Shown here: positions 36,961 to 47,760 of the stretch, one piece after another | Position numbering within the stretch: position 1 is the stretch's first letter | Layout: each line of letters opens with the position of its first letter | Source: Siphonodentalium dalli | Lineage: Eukaryota > Mollusca > Scaphopoda > Gadilida > Siphonodentaliidae | NCBI GenBank assembly: GCA_032622095.1 | Contig: CP136064.1 | Location: 190,763,794-190,827,793 of the forward strand | Direction of reading: 5' to 3' | DNA length: 64,000 bases | Notes under the pieces: model-generated | Databases searched by the model: none | Told to the model about the DNA's origin: nothing | What the model saw: only the letters and a program-made list of their open reading frames with translations | Translations under genes and position numbers: made by a program

Positions 36961-37582
36961 AGTGTCGAATCAAATAAAACTCAGTAAACAAAAAATATAA
37001 AAACAAAAAATGTTTATTGGTACCAAAATCCAATATCTGGATTATAACCAGGGATGTGACCTAATTGTGAACATAACATAGCATATAAAGTGCAAAAGGT
37101 GTGACAAATAACAATGTAACAGAAATAAAGAACAAAAAATGAAACATATTTAACTCTTAAATGATGGGAGTTGTGTGCTGGTGCAGCATTAAAGATCATG
37201 CTAATATATTCAATAGTTGTATTCACTGTGCAGTCTGGAGTAAACTACATACCCTCATAAAAAGTGGGTATGATGACCTTTCGTAGAGTTTTCATTCCCC
37301 AACCCCAGGATTGCACATAAGTAGTGCCAATCAGAACTCACTATTAGTAGCACCATGATAAAGGAGTACAATTAAAATGATTAACATAGCGCAATGTCAT
37401 GTAATTCGGGGGAATACCGCAAGCCTTCTGAGAAATGAAAAGTTGGCAGGAATAAGATAGACTCAGTATCCGTATGAATCTGAGTGAATGTTTACAAAGA
37501 CTGATTCACTGTGCTAACAAATCATTTATAATGATATAAATAATGTTTATTTATTGCGACAAAACTACTGAAGCTAACTTAA

Positions 37583-37826
37583 CCCTTCTATAACTGGAGC
37601 TTCCTGAAATTTTGTGAAACCCCTGTGCCAGAGCATTCTCTTATATATGCAAGTCTCCCATAGGAAGCCTTGCATATATATAAGAGAATGCATTGGCCTA
37701 ACAATGTTTACATTGACCTTGAATGCCAGTACATTCTCTTATATATGCGAGGCTCCGCTTATATAAGAGAATGCACTGGCACAGGATCTTTAATGCTGCA
37801 CCATCGCAGCTCCCACAATGAAAGGA
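37583..37826. mobile_element. TTAA-flanked palindromic MITE
   Basis: 244 bp flanked by TTAA (37579-37582 and 37827-37830). It contains two internal palindromes of the gcattctcttatatatgc type and the right-end block ggatctttaatgctgca. Its ends are ccctt / aagg. Confidence 0.75.
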
Positions 37827-38261
37827 TTAATATTATAAACTATTAAAGTTAACGTAATAATCACGAAGTATATGGACCAATTACAACTACATCATAATTA
37901 TTTACTACTAAAGCTGCACCTTGTTATATTTACATACTAAGTGTGATTATCACTAAATCCAACATTCTGATTGGTCGGCGCCCACGTGGCTAGTTGCAAT
38001 TATTTCTCGGTGAATGCGCAACAGCTCATAACTGCAGCCTCATAATTACATCGACGCGTGGAAAGACGAACGCGTACTGTTTTGGGCGCATTTGGACTCA
38101 CGCAGGATTGACTTAATGAATCATCGGGTTTCAATATAAAGAGAAATTGTTCCTGTTAACTTTTGCCAAGGGTGCTATGGGATATTTTGGGCTGGTTTTG
38201 TCACGATACACTTTTCGATTTAAATACATTTACAAAAGTGGCTTTTTCGCTAAATGTATAT

Positions 38262-38440
38262 AAATATAAGGATTAACTGTCATGTGGACTGTTTTTATGG
38301 AGATGTAACCGTGAGGTAAGTGGTCATAACTTGTATGTAAAACCCTTCGGGTTTTACACAAGTTATGACCACTTACCTCACGGTTACATCATCTCCATAA
38401 AAACAGTCAACATGACAGTTAATCCTTATATAAATTTTAA
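38262..38440. repeat. Near-perfect long hairpin
   Basis: Two arms of about 85-90 bases share ggattaactgtcat, ctgtttttatggagatg and gtgaggtaagtggtcataac in inverse, meeting at aaaacccttcgggtttt. There are only a few differences, each a small indel. Confidence 0.8.
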
Positions 38441-38637
38441 TTTAGAGAAATTTTAATAGGAAGGCTTTAAGTGCCATGAAATGAAGTGATGAAAAGCAAA
38501 CTAAAATAGACTGCTATTAGTGCATGTTGAGTTCGTACAAATAACCCTCAAACATTACCACTCCAGAAGGTAAAACCGGATATTCAAAAAAAGAAGACTA
38601 CCGTCTATCTGTGTTTCCCCTTCAGATTATATCTTAA

Positions 38638-39220
38638 AGGGGTACTGTACGCCAAATGTTGTTGTTGGTTTCTATAGTCTCCGAGTCGGAGAATAAGGTA
38701 ACAATTTTTCCAATATTTGAAAGTCTGTTGAGTACGAAGTCATGTTACGGATGACAAATTTACCGGAATGCAAAAATACAAATTGTCGTTGTCGAGTAAT
38801 TTTTGTAAAGTTTTCAACCAAATGAATCAAATAAAAGTTATATTATATGCATACTAGTCCCATATAATAATTTAAGTTATTGTATCGTCGCTAGTCAGTG
38901 AGTGGCTTGAGTGTTCTCCCCGTATCATCATAACATTTTAAGCGATCGTGTGTGCGATCGGTTTAACAATCCAGTATCCCTCAATTACTGTTTTTGATTA
39001 CGGTAATTCGTAATTTAATTGACGCCATTTTATGGCTCCAGTCATAAATTCAATTTATATCAAATTATTAACTTTTAAATTATTAAATTTTAAGATGGCC
39101 TATTAACCTGAGCGTTTACAGAATACATCTTCGACTCAAATTACATATGTTTCTATATATTATCGATATTAGATCGTTGTTGTCACCGGAAATTTAATGA
39201 AAATGGCGTACAGTACCCCT
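38638..39220. mobile_element. TTAA-flanked TIR element, 583 bp
   Basis: The ends are aggggtactgtacgcca and the exact inverse tggcgtacagtacccct. TTAA flanks both sides (38634-38637 and 39221-39224). The interior is non-coding. TTAA targets are used by piggyBac and Kolobok elements, and the sequence does not decide between them. Confidence 0.75.
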
Positions 39221-39269
39221 TTAATAAAAGGTCACTGACCAAAATGTCCCCCGTTAAAGGTGGCAGGGA

Positions 39270-40195
39270 GGAGTTGGTTACACCAATATGATACAAATTG
39301 CATATTCATGAAATATATCATAAATATGTTGCACATATTCGATGTGTCAGTAACAATGTCCTGAAGTTTTAGGTAAATAGGATACTAACTATAGGAGAAA
39401 TTTATTTCACAGTTAAGGCACCCAAGTGCACATTCACTCAAAATTGTTCTATGCATATTCACTCAAAATTGTTCCAAGTTGAGAAAGGGTCAATAACTGT
39501 CAAATAAAAACATTTTCCATCAACACAATACCTGTTCAATGTCTAGGTTCAATGTGTCAGTGCCAGTAATAATGTCCTGCAGTTTTAGGTAAATAGGATA
39601 TAAACTGTCTGAGGAGTTGATTTCACAGTTAATGCACCCAAGTTCACTCAAAATTTTCTAAGTTGAGAAAGGGTCAATAACTCTAAAATAAAAAAACATT
39701 GTTCTTCAACACTGTACCTGTTTCTCATCTTCAATATGCCAGTAACAATGTCCTGAAGTTTTAGGTACACAAATTGTAAGAGAAGTTGATTTCACAGTTA
39801 ACCCTTTCATGACGGGAGCCGATTCTGTGCCAGGGCATTCTCTTATATATGTGAGGCTCCATATGGGAGACTCGCATTAATAAGAGAATGCAGTGGCACA
39901 CAGTTTTGCAAAATTTCAGGAAGCTCCAGTCATGGAAGAGTTAAAGCATCCAAGTGAATATTCACTCAAAATGTTCGAGAAAGGGTCAATAACTCTAAAA
40001 TAGAAAAAAACATTTTTGGTCATCACAATACCTATTGCACATCCTCAAGGTGTCAGTAACAATCTCCTGACGTTTTAGGTAAATAAAACTGTAGGACGAG
40101 TTGATTTCACAGTTAAGGTATCCAAATCCAGATGGAAGGACGGACGAAGATCATTTCTATAGTTTCACAAACTTTAAAAAGTTGGGGGACAATTG
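39270..40195 (+). mobile_element. Four-unit pearl-like array with a MITE inside
   Basis: Units of about 190 bp carry aataatgtcctgcagtttta, gttgatttcacagttaa and gagaaagggtcaataactct. They end in gaaggacggacgaag and agttgggggacaa. The TTAA-flanked MITE 39802-39940 splits one unit. Removing it and one TTAA restores the unit. Confidence 0.62.
39802..39940. mobile_element. TTAA-flanked (piggyBac-like) palindromic MITE
   Basis: 139 bp flanked by TTAA at 39798-39801 and 39941-39944. The ends are ccctttcatga and the inverse tcatggaagag. The core is the palindrome gcattctcttatatatg...taagagaatgc. TTAA duplication plus CCCTTT ends fit piggyBac-like elements. It is inserted in one unit of the tandem array 39270-40195. 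Confidence 0.78.
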
Positions 40196-40301
40196 TGTTA
40201 ATTTATAAGTTTTCTCCTTTTCTTGCACATTGAATGAACCCCTGCTAAAAAAAATTGTATTGATGTCGTACATTAATGAATGATATTTAGGCATTCAAAT
40301 A

Positions 40302-40462
40302 CAGTAATGCCCTAAATAATCGACTCCTTAACCACAGCAGAATTATGGGTAACTTTTCAGGATTTAGTTGGAAATATGGCTTGTTGCCATTCATCTGAAA
40401 ATCCTGAAAAATTACCCATTATTCTTCTGTGGTTAAGGAGTTGATTATTTAGGGCAATACTG
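40302..40462. mobile_element. Mariner-like palindromic MITE, long subfamily
   Basis: 161 bp between TA dinucleotides, starting cagtaatgccctaaataatc and ending in the inverse with one change. The right arm has lost the inner block with ttgttgccattcat, so the palindrome is asymmetric. Confidence 0.78.
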
Positions 40463-40686
40463 TAGCTGATCATTAGATCACAAAATGAACTCTATTTTCT
40501 TATTATTATCAAAATCATAAAGTCAGGAATTACATGTTACTTATCATTTAAAAGACTACTATCTTTCATTATCCAACTTGCTATACTTCATAATAAAGTG
40601 AATTTTATCTTCAGTTTTAGTTCCATATAATTAAGGGACATAATCTCTTCTTAAGGTCAATTTTTCTGCCAAAGGATGCCTTCACA

Positions 40687-40844
40687 CTGAACTATATGGA
40701 TATATGTCCTGCTTTTGTAAACCATAGTAGGAAATGGGTTAACTTTTTGGTCGCCTACGAACGCTTATTGGCTTTCCTGGATCAGTCACGCATGCGCAGT
40801 CCCAATATAACTCACTGTACAGATTGAATTCTTCAGTTTATTTT
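40687..40844 (+). repeat. Left inverted terminal repeat of the DIRS-like element
   Basis: It contains ggtcgcctacgaacgcttat and gcatgcgcagtcccaatata and is inverted at 45319-45476. Confidence 0.8.
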
Positions 40845-41330
40845 CTGCTACGGAACCGAACGGAAGTCTAAGGGAGTATTTTTCCGAATTTGTCGTTTAA
40901 CAACTAGACAACAAATTCAATTTATCGATACAATAATTACTGGTCGCCTACGCGTTCGTTTTTATAATTATCGTTTCGAATTCACGGACCGTTTCGCTTC
41001 CGACGTACATTTGTTCCGTGTTTTCGATCAGGCGGTGCGCGGCGATTTTGTCATAAAAGATTTATAGACTATGAAAATCGCCATTTCAAGGCCTTACGAC
41101 GCGCATTGGTTATTGTGAGACATACATCTGTGGAATTATTATAGCACCTATAAGGTATGATAGAATTTGTCAGATTTAACAATGCCACGTGCTTCGCTAC
41201 CGGAAGTATCCTAATTTCGTGGGAATTATTATTTGTGACGTTTTAACGCGTGGAAATTTATTTAGCAATAATTCCATCGCTACTGATGCTATCTATCATA
41301 ATGTTATGAACAACATGCTTTCAATGGGAA

Positions 41331-41525
41331 GTCGGTAGCCGAGAGGTAGCGTACTGGTCTCTCGTGCTAGCGGACCTGGGATCGCAACCTGGTCAGGGTA
41401 TTCTGACAAAAAAAAATCAGCACTCTGTCAGATACCAAGTTTGTCAGGCTGAAAAGTCTCATTCGAGATCACTGAATAAAGATCCGAATACAAAAATGCC
41501 AATTTCCCACATTACACATAATACT
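41331..41525 (+). mobile_element. tRNA-derived SINE, copy 1
   Basis: The head resembles a tRNA, with an A-box-like tagccgagagg (about 41336-41346) and a B-box-like ggatcgcaacc (about 41379-41389), the two promoter blocks of RNA polymerase III. The body continues with gataccaagtttgtcaggct and ctcattcgagatcactgaat. It lies inside the DIRS-like element. Confidence 0.6.
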
Positions 41526-41747
41526 TTGTTGTTTATGTTTCAATACAAATGATCCAGATGTGTTGGTCACGTTTGAACTTAAAGTTGATTACATCTTGGT
41601 TTATCAATGTCAAAACAGGTAACTAAGAATAACAGTCAGGCTAAATTAACAAATTGACAGAGATTGATATTTGACAAGTGTTAGAATTCTGTTCATAGTT
41701 TGATTCTCGTAACGGAGCATCAACTTTAATGTAACAATCTCAGCCAT

Positions 41748-42010
41748 GTGCTAGCGGACTGGGGATCGCAACCTGGTCAGGGTATTCTGACAGAAATCAG
41801 AACTCGGTCCGATACCAAGTTTGTCAGGCTAAAAAGTCTCATTCGAGATTACTGAATAAAAATCCGAATGCAAAATGCCGACTTTCCCCATTACAACACT
41901 TGTCCAGGTATGTTGTCGTGGGTGCACTACGCTGTCCGATCGGGTGCGGACATTAATGGCTGACCCGTGTACACACCTAGGTGTGTGCACGTTAAAGAAC
42001 GCTACTGGAG
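41748..42010 (+). mobile_element. tRNA-derived SINE, copy 2, 5'-truncated
   Basis: It starts at gtgctagcggact, after the A box, and keeps the B-box-like block. It runs further than copy 1, ending in gtgtgcacgttaaagaacgc, a sequence of the kind found in SINE bodies. Confidence 0.55.
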
Positions 42011-42662
42011 TCACCACAAGGTTTTTAAGAAAGTTACACGGCCATGGTAGCACCTGGACCAGTGCGTCTACAACCAGAATTGGTTCCTGCACTGTAATAT
42101 ATAATTCAGAGAAGGATCCAGGGATTGATACCTGTTACAGGTTTGGACGCTCAAACTCTGGAGACAAAAATGTTCTAAAATTCCAAGTGGATAGTATTTA
42201 TTCAAGTTGGTTTATCATTATTTCAAGGCATTTTTCTATAAAATTCATTAGCTTGTAATGAAAAAATCAGATGAAATAGTCTATGATATGGAGCCTCTAT
42301 TTGCACAATCTCTGGATCCTTCCCTGTTCGTATTGCTCAGTCATGATCTCTTCTCGGGCAGGAACAGTTCACACTCCCCGATTGTAGAACGCCTTTGCAG
42401 TACAATCAATTAGTGGGAAGGTGACCGGTGGTGATGCCGGGGCACTTGGGACCCCCAGGACATTTTGTCCCACACCGGCACAAGCGGTTCTGTGTGCTGA
42501 AGTTGCCAAAATCGCGTGCGAACGTAACGACACCGGCTGGGAGGCCTACGGCAACTTCGGCGCAGGGCAGTGGCCCTACCCTTACATACATAGCGGTAGA
42601 GAGTCCAGTCCCCCTGGTCACGATCTATATAAAGACACGGCCTTGCCTGCCTCTCAGCCGTC

Positions 42663-43274
42663 TTGGGGTTCGGATGCGATGGCCTGTACACATCGTCCTC
42701 TTCTACCTATCGTCCTGCTTGGACAGGACATTCAGCTTGGTCGGGACCACCTCCTTCCGGTTATCCAAACCCGTTTTGGCCATGGGATTCTTCATTTCGA
42801 CACTGGACTCCGAATTGGAACTCAGTTTATCAGCCTTTTGCTCAAGCAGTTGGCCGTAGCTTAAATGCCCATGGGGAGGTATTTATACCTCGATTGAGCC
42901 ATCGCCGGAATGGGCCTCCCTCTCGTGTTTTGTTGTCCATTATGGACACTGCAGGTCGTTTCGACGCTAGGGCAGAGAGCGACATGCTATCCTTACACCC
43001 CAAGGCGTCTGAGGCTTTCGATGACAACGCGTCTGCACACAATACGTCAGACTGGGGGTCTTTTCAGTCGTCACAGTCTGGCATCGGTAAGGTAGAAGCT
43101 GCGATTCGTGATTTTCTATCCAAGGTTTATCTCATCTATAGACTTCTTCCTACTGAACTATGTACTCTCAAGCTCGCCTGGCTCGCCCTGCGTACTCGTA
43201 CCATCGTCTTCAAAGGCATCGAGAACACGATCTATCTTACCTGTGATATACATTTTATAGGTAAGGTACAATGA
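42663..43274 (+). CDS. Gag-like frame of the DIRS-like element
   Basis: An open frame of about 200 codons encodes a Pro/Ser/Trp/Tyr-rich start (WSGPPPSGYPNPFWPWDSSF) followed by a more ordinary stretch with RAESDMLSLHPKASEAFDD and KVEAAIRDFLSKVYLIYRLL. The composition and position fit a retrotransposon structural protein, and I recognise no catalytic motif. The true start is unclear, because the frame opens with TTG and two other overlapping frames are also open at 42421-42864. A diverged copy of part of it lies at 44540-44810. Confidence 0.5.
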   Translation: MGFGCDGLYTSSSSTYRPAWTGHSAWSGPPPSGYPNPFWPWDSSFRHWTPNWNSVYQPFAQAVGRSLNAHGEVFIPRLSHRRNGPPSRVLLSIMDTAGRFDARAESDMLSLHPKASEAFDDNASAHNTSDWGSFQSSQSGIGKVEAAIRDFLSKVYLIYRLLPTELCTLKLAWLALRTRTIVFKGIENTIYLTCDIHFIGKVQ

Positions 43275-44539
43275 ATCGCATCTGGCGCAATGGTGAATAG
43301 ACTTCACACATGAATGAAGCACATTTACATGGAAAGCATTTATATTGCCACGTGCCACGAAGCCACTGCCAATAGCCTTTCCGAAAGAGTCCATCTCATG
43401 GCTCTTCATACTTCTATTACCAATATCAATTTGATTATCTGGCACATAGAAAATAAAAATAAAAACAGGCAAAGACGTTTGCGCTGTCCAGCTCAGCTTT
43501 CGAGGAAGCTCATTGACTAGCATTACAGACCTTTCCTTGTGGGCAGGGGACCACCCCGTATGAGTGGATCCCAACCCCATGGCACCAGACTCCCGATCAT
43601 AAGGGCCTGAAACCATGCTGCCAACTCTGCTAGCTTCGGTCTATGCTAGTTTTGTCCTATTTTCCTTCAACATGCCTTAAACAGGACCACTTAGGTAGGG
43701 GGAGCTCCTCTCTATCATGGCTATTAAAATTCAATAAGTAACATTATAAAAGGATGGGTGTCCTTTACTAGGAGGATGATAATTTCATTTGTTTCCTTCA
43801 TTGGGGAGCCATTTTTAGAGCGGGTCTTCCCCTAGTTTGCTGCATGCTTCACACTAACCTACCTATCACACACCTAGGTCGATCTGCTGCATGTTTGGGG
43901 GGAAAAGTTACATGATGTTCTGGGCAGAGGCCCAGAACTGAATATCCTGTATGGTGACCGTGACAATTTACCCGTGTTTCTCATCTGATTACATTGTACA
44001 TCATTTGACCTGATTTCAGTTGTCAAAGAGACAACTACATGTATTTGAATATTCTGCTACGATTGGTTCACTAAGTACATTATATCGACACGGTCTGCGC
44101 ACCTTCATTTCTTAAAATCATATTGCGGTGGGTATTCCACTGGGAATGTGGACTGCTCTCAGGTGTCTAATGGTCGTGAGGGCCTACTAATAGTGTGGGG
44201 ATTTAGGCTGAGAGTAGCGGTTTGCTTTCCTGGTGGCTGCTCTGGTCACCTGCGGTGTTCGGACATGAGCTCCCGGTGCTTATGGCTGTTAGTCATGTTC
44301 TCTGAGGGGCTATATATCTATATTTAGTGATACATTGGATCATGCTAGGGATCTGTGCTCTGGCTCCGCCATTGGATTGATGGATGCAGCTTTGGTAGGG
44401 CCTTCTGACATGGTCTCATGCTGACTTATATATCACCCTGATATATATATTATATCATTTTATATATTTATGTACAAGAAACATTTGTATCACAGGGTTT
44501 CTGCAATGATATCTTGTGATACATCGGTACCTCAGAGGC

Positions 44540-44810
44540 ATGTGCGCATGAATCATCACCGGCCGACGGGCATTGGCAGCCCCTCTGTTCCGATGGCTTT
44601 ATTCCATTATCGTTGTACAACCCGTTTGGCCTAATGGGTTCTAAAATCGGGCCCTGTGCCACAAATTGGGCATCAAGTTATCTGCCTTTTTGCTTTTGCG
44701 AACATCAGTTAGATAATGTTGGTTGTCTCGCCATCTTCGGAGTGGGCCTCCTCCTGTGCAGGTCGTTCTGTCGCTAAGGCGGAGAGTGAGTTAGTCTCCT
44801 CCTTCATGAT
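44540..44810 (+). pseudogene. Diverged second copy of the gag-like segment
   Basis: Blocks align in order with 42700-43000: acaaattgggcatcaagtta with the attggaactcagtttatc block, then ccatcttcggagtgggcctc with ccatcgccggaatgggcctc, and gcaggtcgttctgtcgctaa with gcaggtcgtttcgacgctag. No long frame remains. Confidence 0.5.
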
Positions 44811-45156
44811 CCTGGATCATGGGACCTTGACGGGTGGGACCTTAGAACCGACAGATGAAGAATGAAGAAGACGACACAGAGAAGAACGAAGTGTTTCTTC
44901 TTCCGTTATACTTGCTCGGTTCGCTCGCAACTATGAATTGGATGGCACCTCATGGGATGTTTCTTTCAAAACAAGGGGGACGGTACACATTTGAGCAATA
45001 TAGCACTCTAACTATATGAGTTATTTCACGTAAATAATCCTAACAGATTCATTAAAGAGTTCATATATGGTACAATCTGTTTTAGAAGAGTACCTTTACT
45101 CAAAATTTGGCTATTAACTTTATTGCTCGTGCCTCCTCCTGGGCTTGCATTCTAAT

Positions 45157-45253
45157 CCATATAGTTCAGTGTGAAGGCTTCCTTTGGCGGAAAAATATTA
45201 TTTTTAAAAGTATAATACATTTTTCCTTAAAGAAAGCCTGAACACTGAACTAT
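45157..45253. repeat. Internal complementary region of the DIRS-like element
   Basis: Positions 45157-45196 are complementary to 40660-40699 with two mismatches. Positions 45195-45253 are complementary to 45468-45526 with one mismatch. The two halves meet at aaaaatatt, as if the element's two ends had been joined head to tail. In known DIRS elements this region templates circle closure. Confidence 0.78.
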
Positions 45254-45318
45254 CATAGGGCCCTCCCATGGCGGTGCCATTCCCAACCCCGCAACTCGCC
45301 AATCTCCTGATTGAGTTG

Positions 45319-45476
45319 AAAATAAACTGAAGAATTCAATCTGTACAGTGAGTTATATTGGGACTGCGCATGCGTGACTGATCCGGGCAAGCCAATAAGC
45401 GTTCGTAGGCGACCAAAAAGTTAACCCATTTCCTACTATGGTTTACAAATGCAGGACATATATCCATATAGTTCAG
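45319..45476 (-). repeat. Right inverted terminal repeat of the DIRS-like element
   Basis: Reverse complement of 40687-40844 with about four differences, for example atccgggcaagcc against the complement of ggctttcctggat. Confidence 0.8.
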
Positions 45477-45788
45477 TGTTCAGGCTTTATTTAAGGAAAA
45501 ATGTATTATACTTTTAAAAATAATATGTTTCTATGACAGCCAGTTTCAAATAAGTGTTTGTGGTCACTTATCTTCATTTTGGTGAATTTGGTCATGAGAC
45601 GCATCAGAAAGTAAATAGTTTCCAGGCTGAGTTTATTTCCATTTGGATTATTTTCATCATTAAAGAGTTCATTAAACTAGTATTGTTCAAATCTCACTTG
45701 AAGTCCTTCTACAATTCATACTCCATACTTAACCCTATTTTGTAATGGGGTGAGAACAATGTAATCAGCATAAAGTAGACATACAGTA

Positions 45789-46001
45789 CAGTAATGCCCT
45801 AAATAATTGACTCCTTAACCACAGCAGAATTATGGGTAATTTTTCAGGATTTAGTCGGAAATATGGCTTGTTGCCATTCATCGGAAAGCTCTCACTGAGA
45901 GCTTTCTGATGAATGGCAACAAGCCATATTTCCGACTTAATCCTGAAAAATTACCCATAATTCTGCTGTGGTTAAGGAGTCGATTAATTAGGGCATTACT
46001 G
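45789..46001. mobile_element. Mariner-like palindromic MITE, long subfamily, near-perfect
   Basis: 213 bp between TA dinucleotides. The arms are nearly identical inverted copies meeting at agctctcactgagagct. The high arm identity suggests recent origin or gene conversion between the arms. Confidence 0.82.
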
Positions 46002-46629
46002 TAGGTGTGTTAACAACAGACTGTTGGAAGCAAAGTTTAATTCAATGATTGCTCCCAAGATAAAAAATTTCATTTCCTATAAAGCCACCATTCCAATAAA
46101 GCCACCTTGAAACAGGGGTTGACAGTAATTATGTTACAAGGTCTTTCTTCACAGATACCAGTGATAACAACATTATTTTTCATAATTTTTACGCAAAAAA
46201 AAAACTAACATTTTTTTCTTTGAAAACAGAAAACAAATTGGTTACTGCTACTTAAATCATTGACATTAAGAATTGTGCAAAATTTTAAGTTGTAATTGTA
46301 AAAATGACTACCCTTGGGAATGAATTTGAATTTTAAATCTATATTTATCTGATGGAGGTTGCAGTTTAACTGCTTTTATAGTGGGGACATAGCATGGTCT
46401 TGGTGACCGCAAATAACCAACTTGGTCAATTTGTGGAAAAGTTCACAATGACAGATTTAACAACAATGCAGCCTATGAGAAAATGTAATTGGATTTTAAT
46501 AGTGATATTATTTTAAACACCGGCAATACTTAAAATTGCCACTTACTTGTAAAATTAAGTGGCAGTAACCAATGTCAAACATTTATGCCACGTTATGATG
46601 TAAATCACACATCCACTCGGCTTTATATA

Positions 46630-46838
46630 CAGGAATATCCTAAATAATCGACTCCTTAACCACAGCAGAATTATGGGTAATTTTTCAGGATTTAGTCAGA
46701 AATATGGCTTGTTGCCATTCATCAGAAAGCTCTCACTGAGAGCTTTCCGATGAATGGCAACAAGCCATATTTCCGACTAAATCCTGAAAAATTACCCATA
46801 ATTCTGCTGTGTTAAGGAGTCAATTATTTAGGGCAATA
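46630..46838. mobile_element. Mariner-like palindromic MITE with damaged right end
   Basis: Same arms and centre as the copy at 45789. The right terminus stops at gggcaata without ctgta. A second short copy of the right-end sequence (46852-46889) follows, so the end appears to have been duplicated in tandem. Confidence 0.72.
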
Positions 46839-47438
46839 GATATCAAACCATAATTCTGCTGTGTTAAGGAGTCTATTATTTAGGGCAATAGTTATCAAAC
46901 TAAGATCTACAAAAATCAGGTCATTTAGAGCTAGTCTAAGCTTCTGCGGTGAGTAAATGAAAAAAAATATACAAAAAATCATGGTGATTCTTGCTGTTAA
47001 AATAGTCACATTCGTTAAAACCGCCATAAACAGAAAGCTTCTTAAAATATAGACAGATTTTGTTCTTATACCAATCATAAATATTGTGTAACTCAGGTAG
47101 TTCAGCTATTCTGAAGAACCACCATGTACGTAGGTCATAATTGGGGAATGGTCAGACAGGACAAATATGCATATTAGAATTGTATTTGCAAAGATATTCG
47201 AAATTTATAAATCTAGTTTGTATTTTCTAGCATTTTATCTATGTGTGGGTCACAATTATAAACATTGCCTTATTTTGATACATGAGTATTAATAAGGTTT
47301 CACAAAATGGGGATTCCCCCTTTATCCCTGAAATGTGTGTGCAATTTTGGTGTAAACCATGTAGTTCATGATGTCTGGACAGGTAACTTTTGGAAATATA
47401 TCGATATCACAACTCTATTCGAACTAAGAAAAAAAAAA

Positions 47439-47760
47439 AAAGTAACAAATGTAACATTAACTAATAGGTAAAGTAACCAGAAGTAACCATTTGTACCCCG
47501 TGTACCCATGGGCCTGAAAATAGTTCAGGAAATATGTTTTCTAATTTGTAACCAATGTAACAGGGTACTTTGAGAATCCTAAGAAAAAAATAAATAAAAG
47601 TAACAAATGTAACATTAACTAATAGGTAAAGTAACCAGAAGTAACCATTTGTACCCATGGTCCTGAAATTAGTTCAGGAAATATATTTTCTATGTTGCTA
47701 AATTTGTGCTCATAAAATGTAACCAATGTACCCGACGTAACAACAGGGTACAAAAGTTGT
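47439..47760 (+). repeat. Two-copy tandem repeat, about 163 bp
   Basis: The segment aagtaacaaatgtaacatta through gttcaggaaatat occurs at about 47439 and again at 47602 with few changes. The frames on the - strand (GPWVHGVQMVTSGYF and similar) are repeat products. Confidence 0.65.

Larger units (their letters stand above)
40660..45526. mobile_element. DIRS-like retrotransposon with inverted repeats and internal complementary region
   Basis: Inverted terminal repeats of about 157 bp (40687-40844 and 45319-45476) differ at only a few bases. An internal complementary region (45157-45253) is complementary first to the left outer end and then to the right outer end. That arrangement is the hallmark of DIRS-type elements, which replicate through a circle and integrate with a tyrosine recombinase. 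A proline/serine-rich gag-like frame lies in the middle. I saw no reverse transcriptase, RNase H or tyrosine recombinase domain. At 4.87 kb the copy is probably internally deleted or non-autonomous. Confidence 0.72.

Noticed and set aside
41331-41400. tRNA-like sequence, considered as a functional tRNA gene
   Set aside because: It cannot form a full cloverleaf by eye, and the same sequence recurs truncated at 41748 with a shared non-tRNA body, so it is a SINE.
42841-43616. - strand frames opposite the gag-like region
   Set aside because: These are shadows of the + strand frame. They have no recognisable domain.
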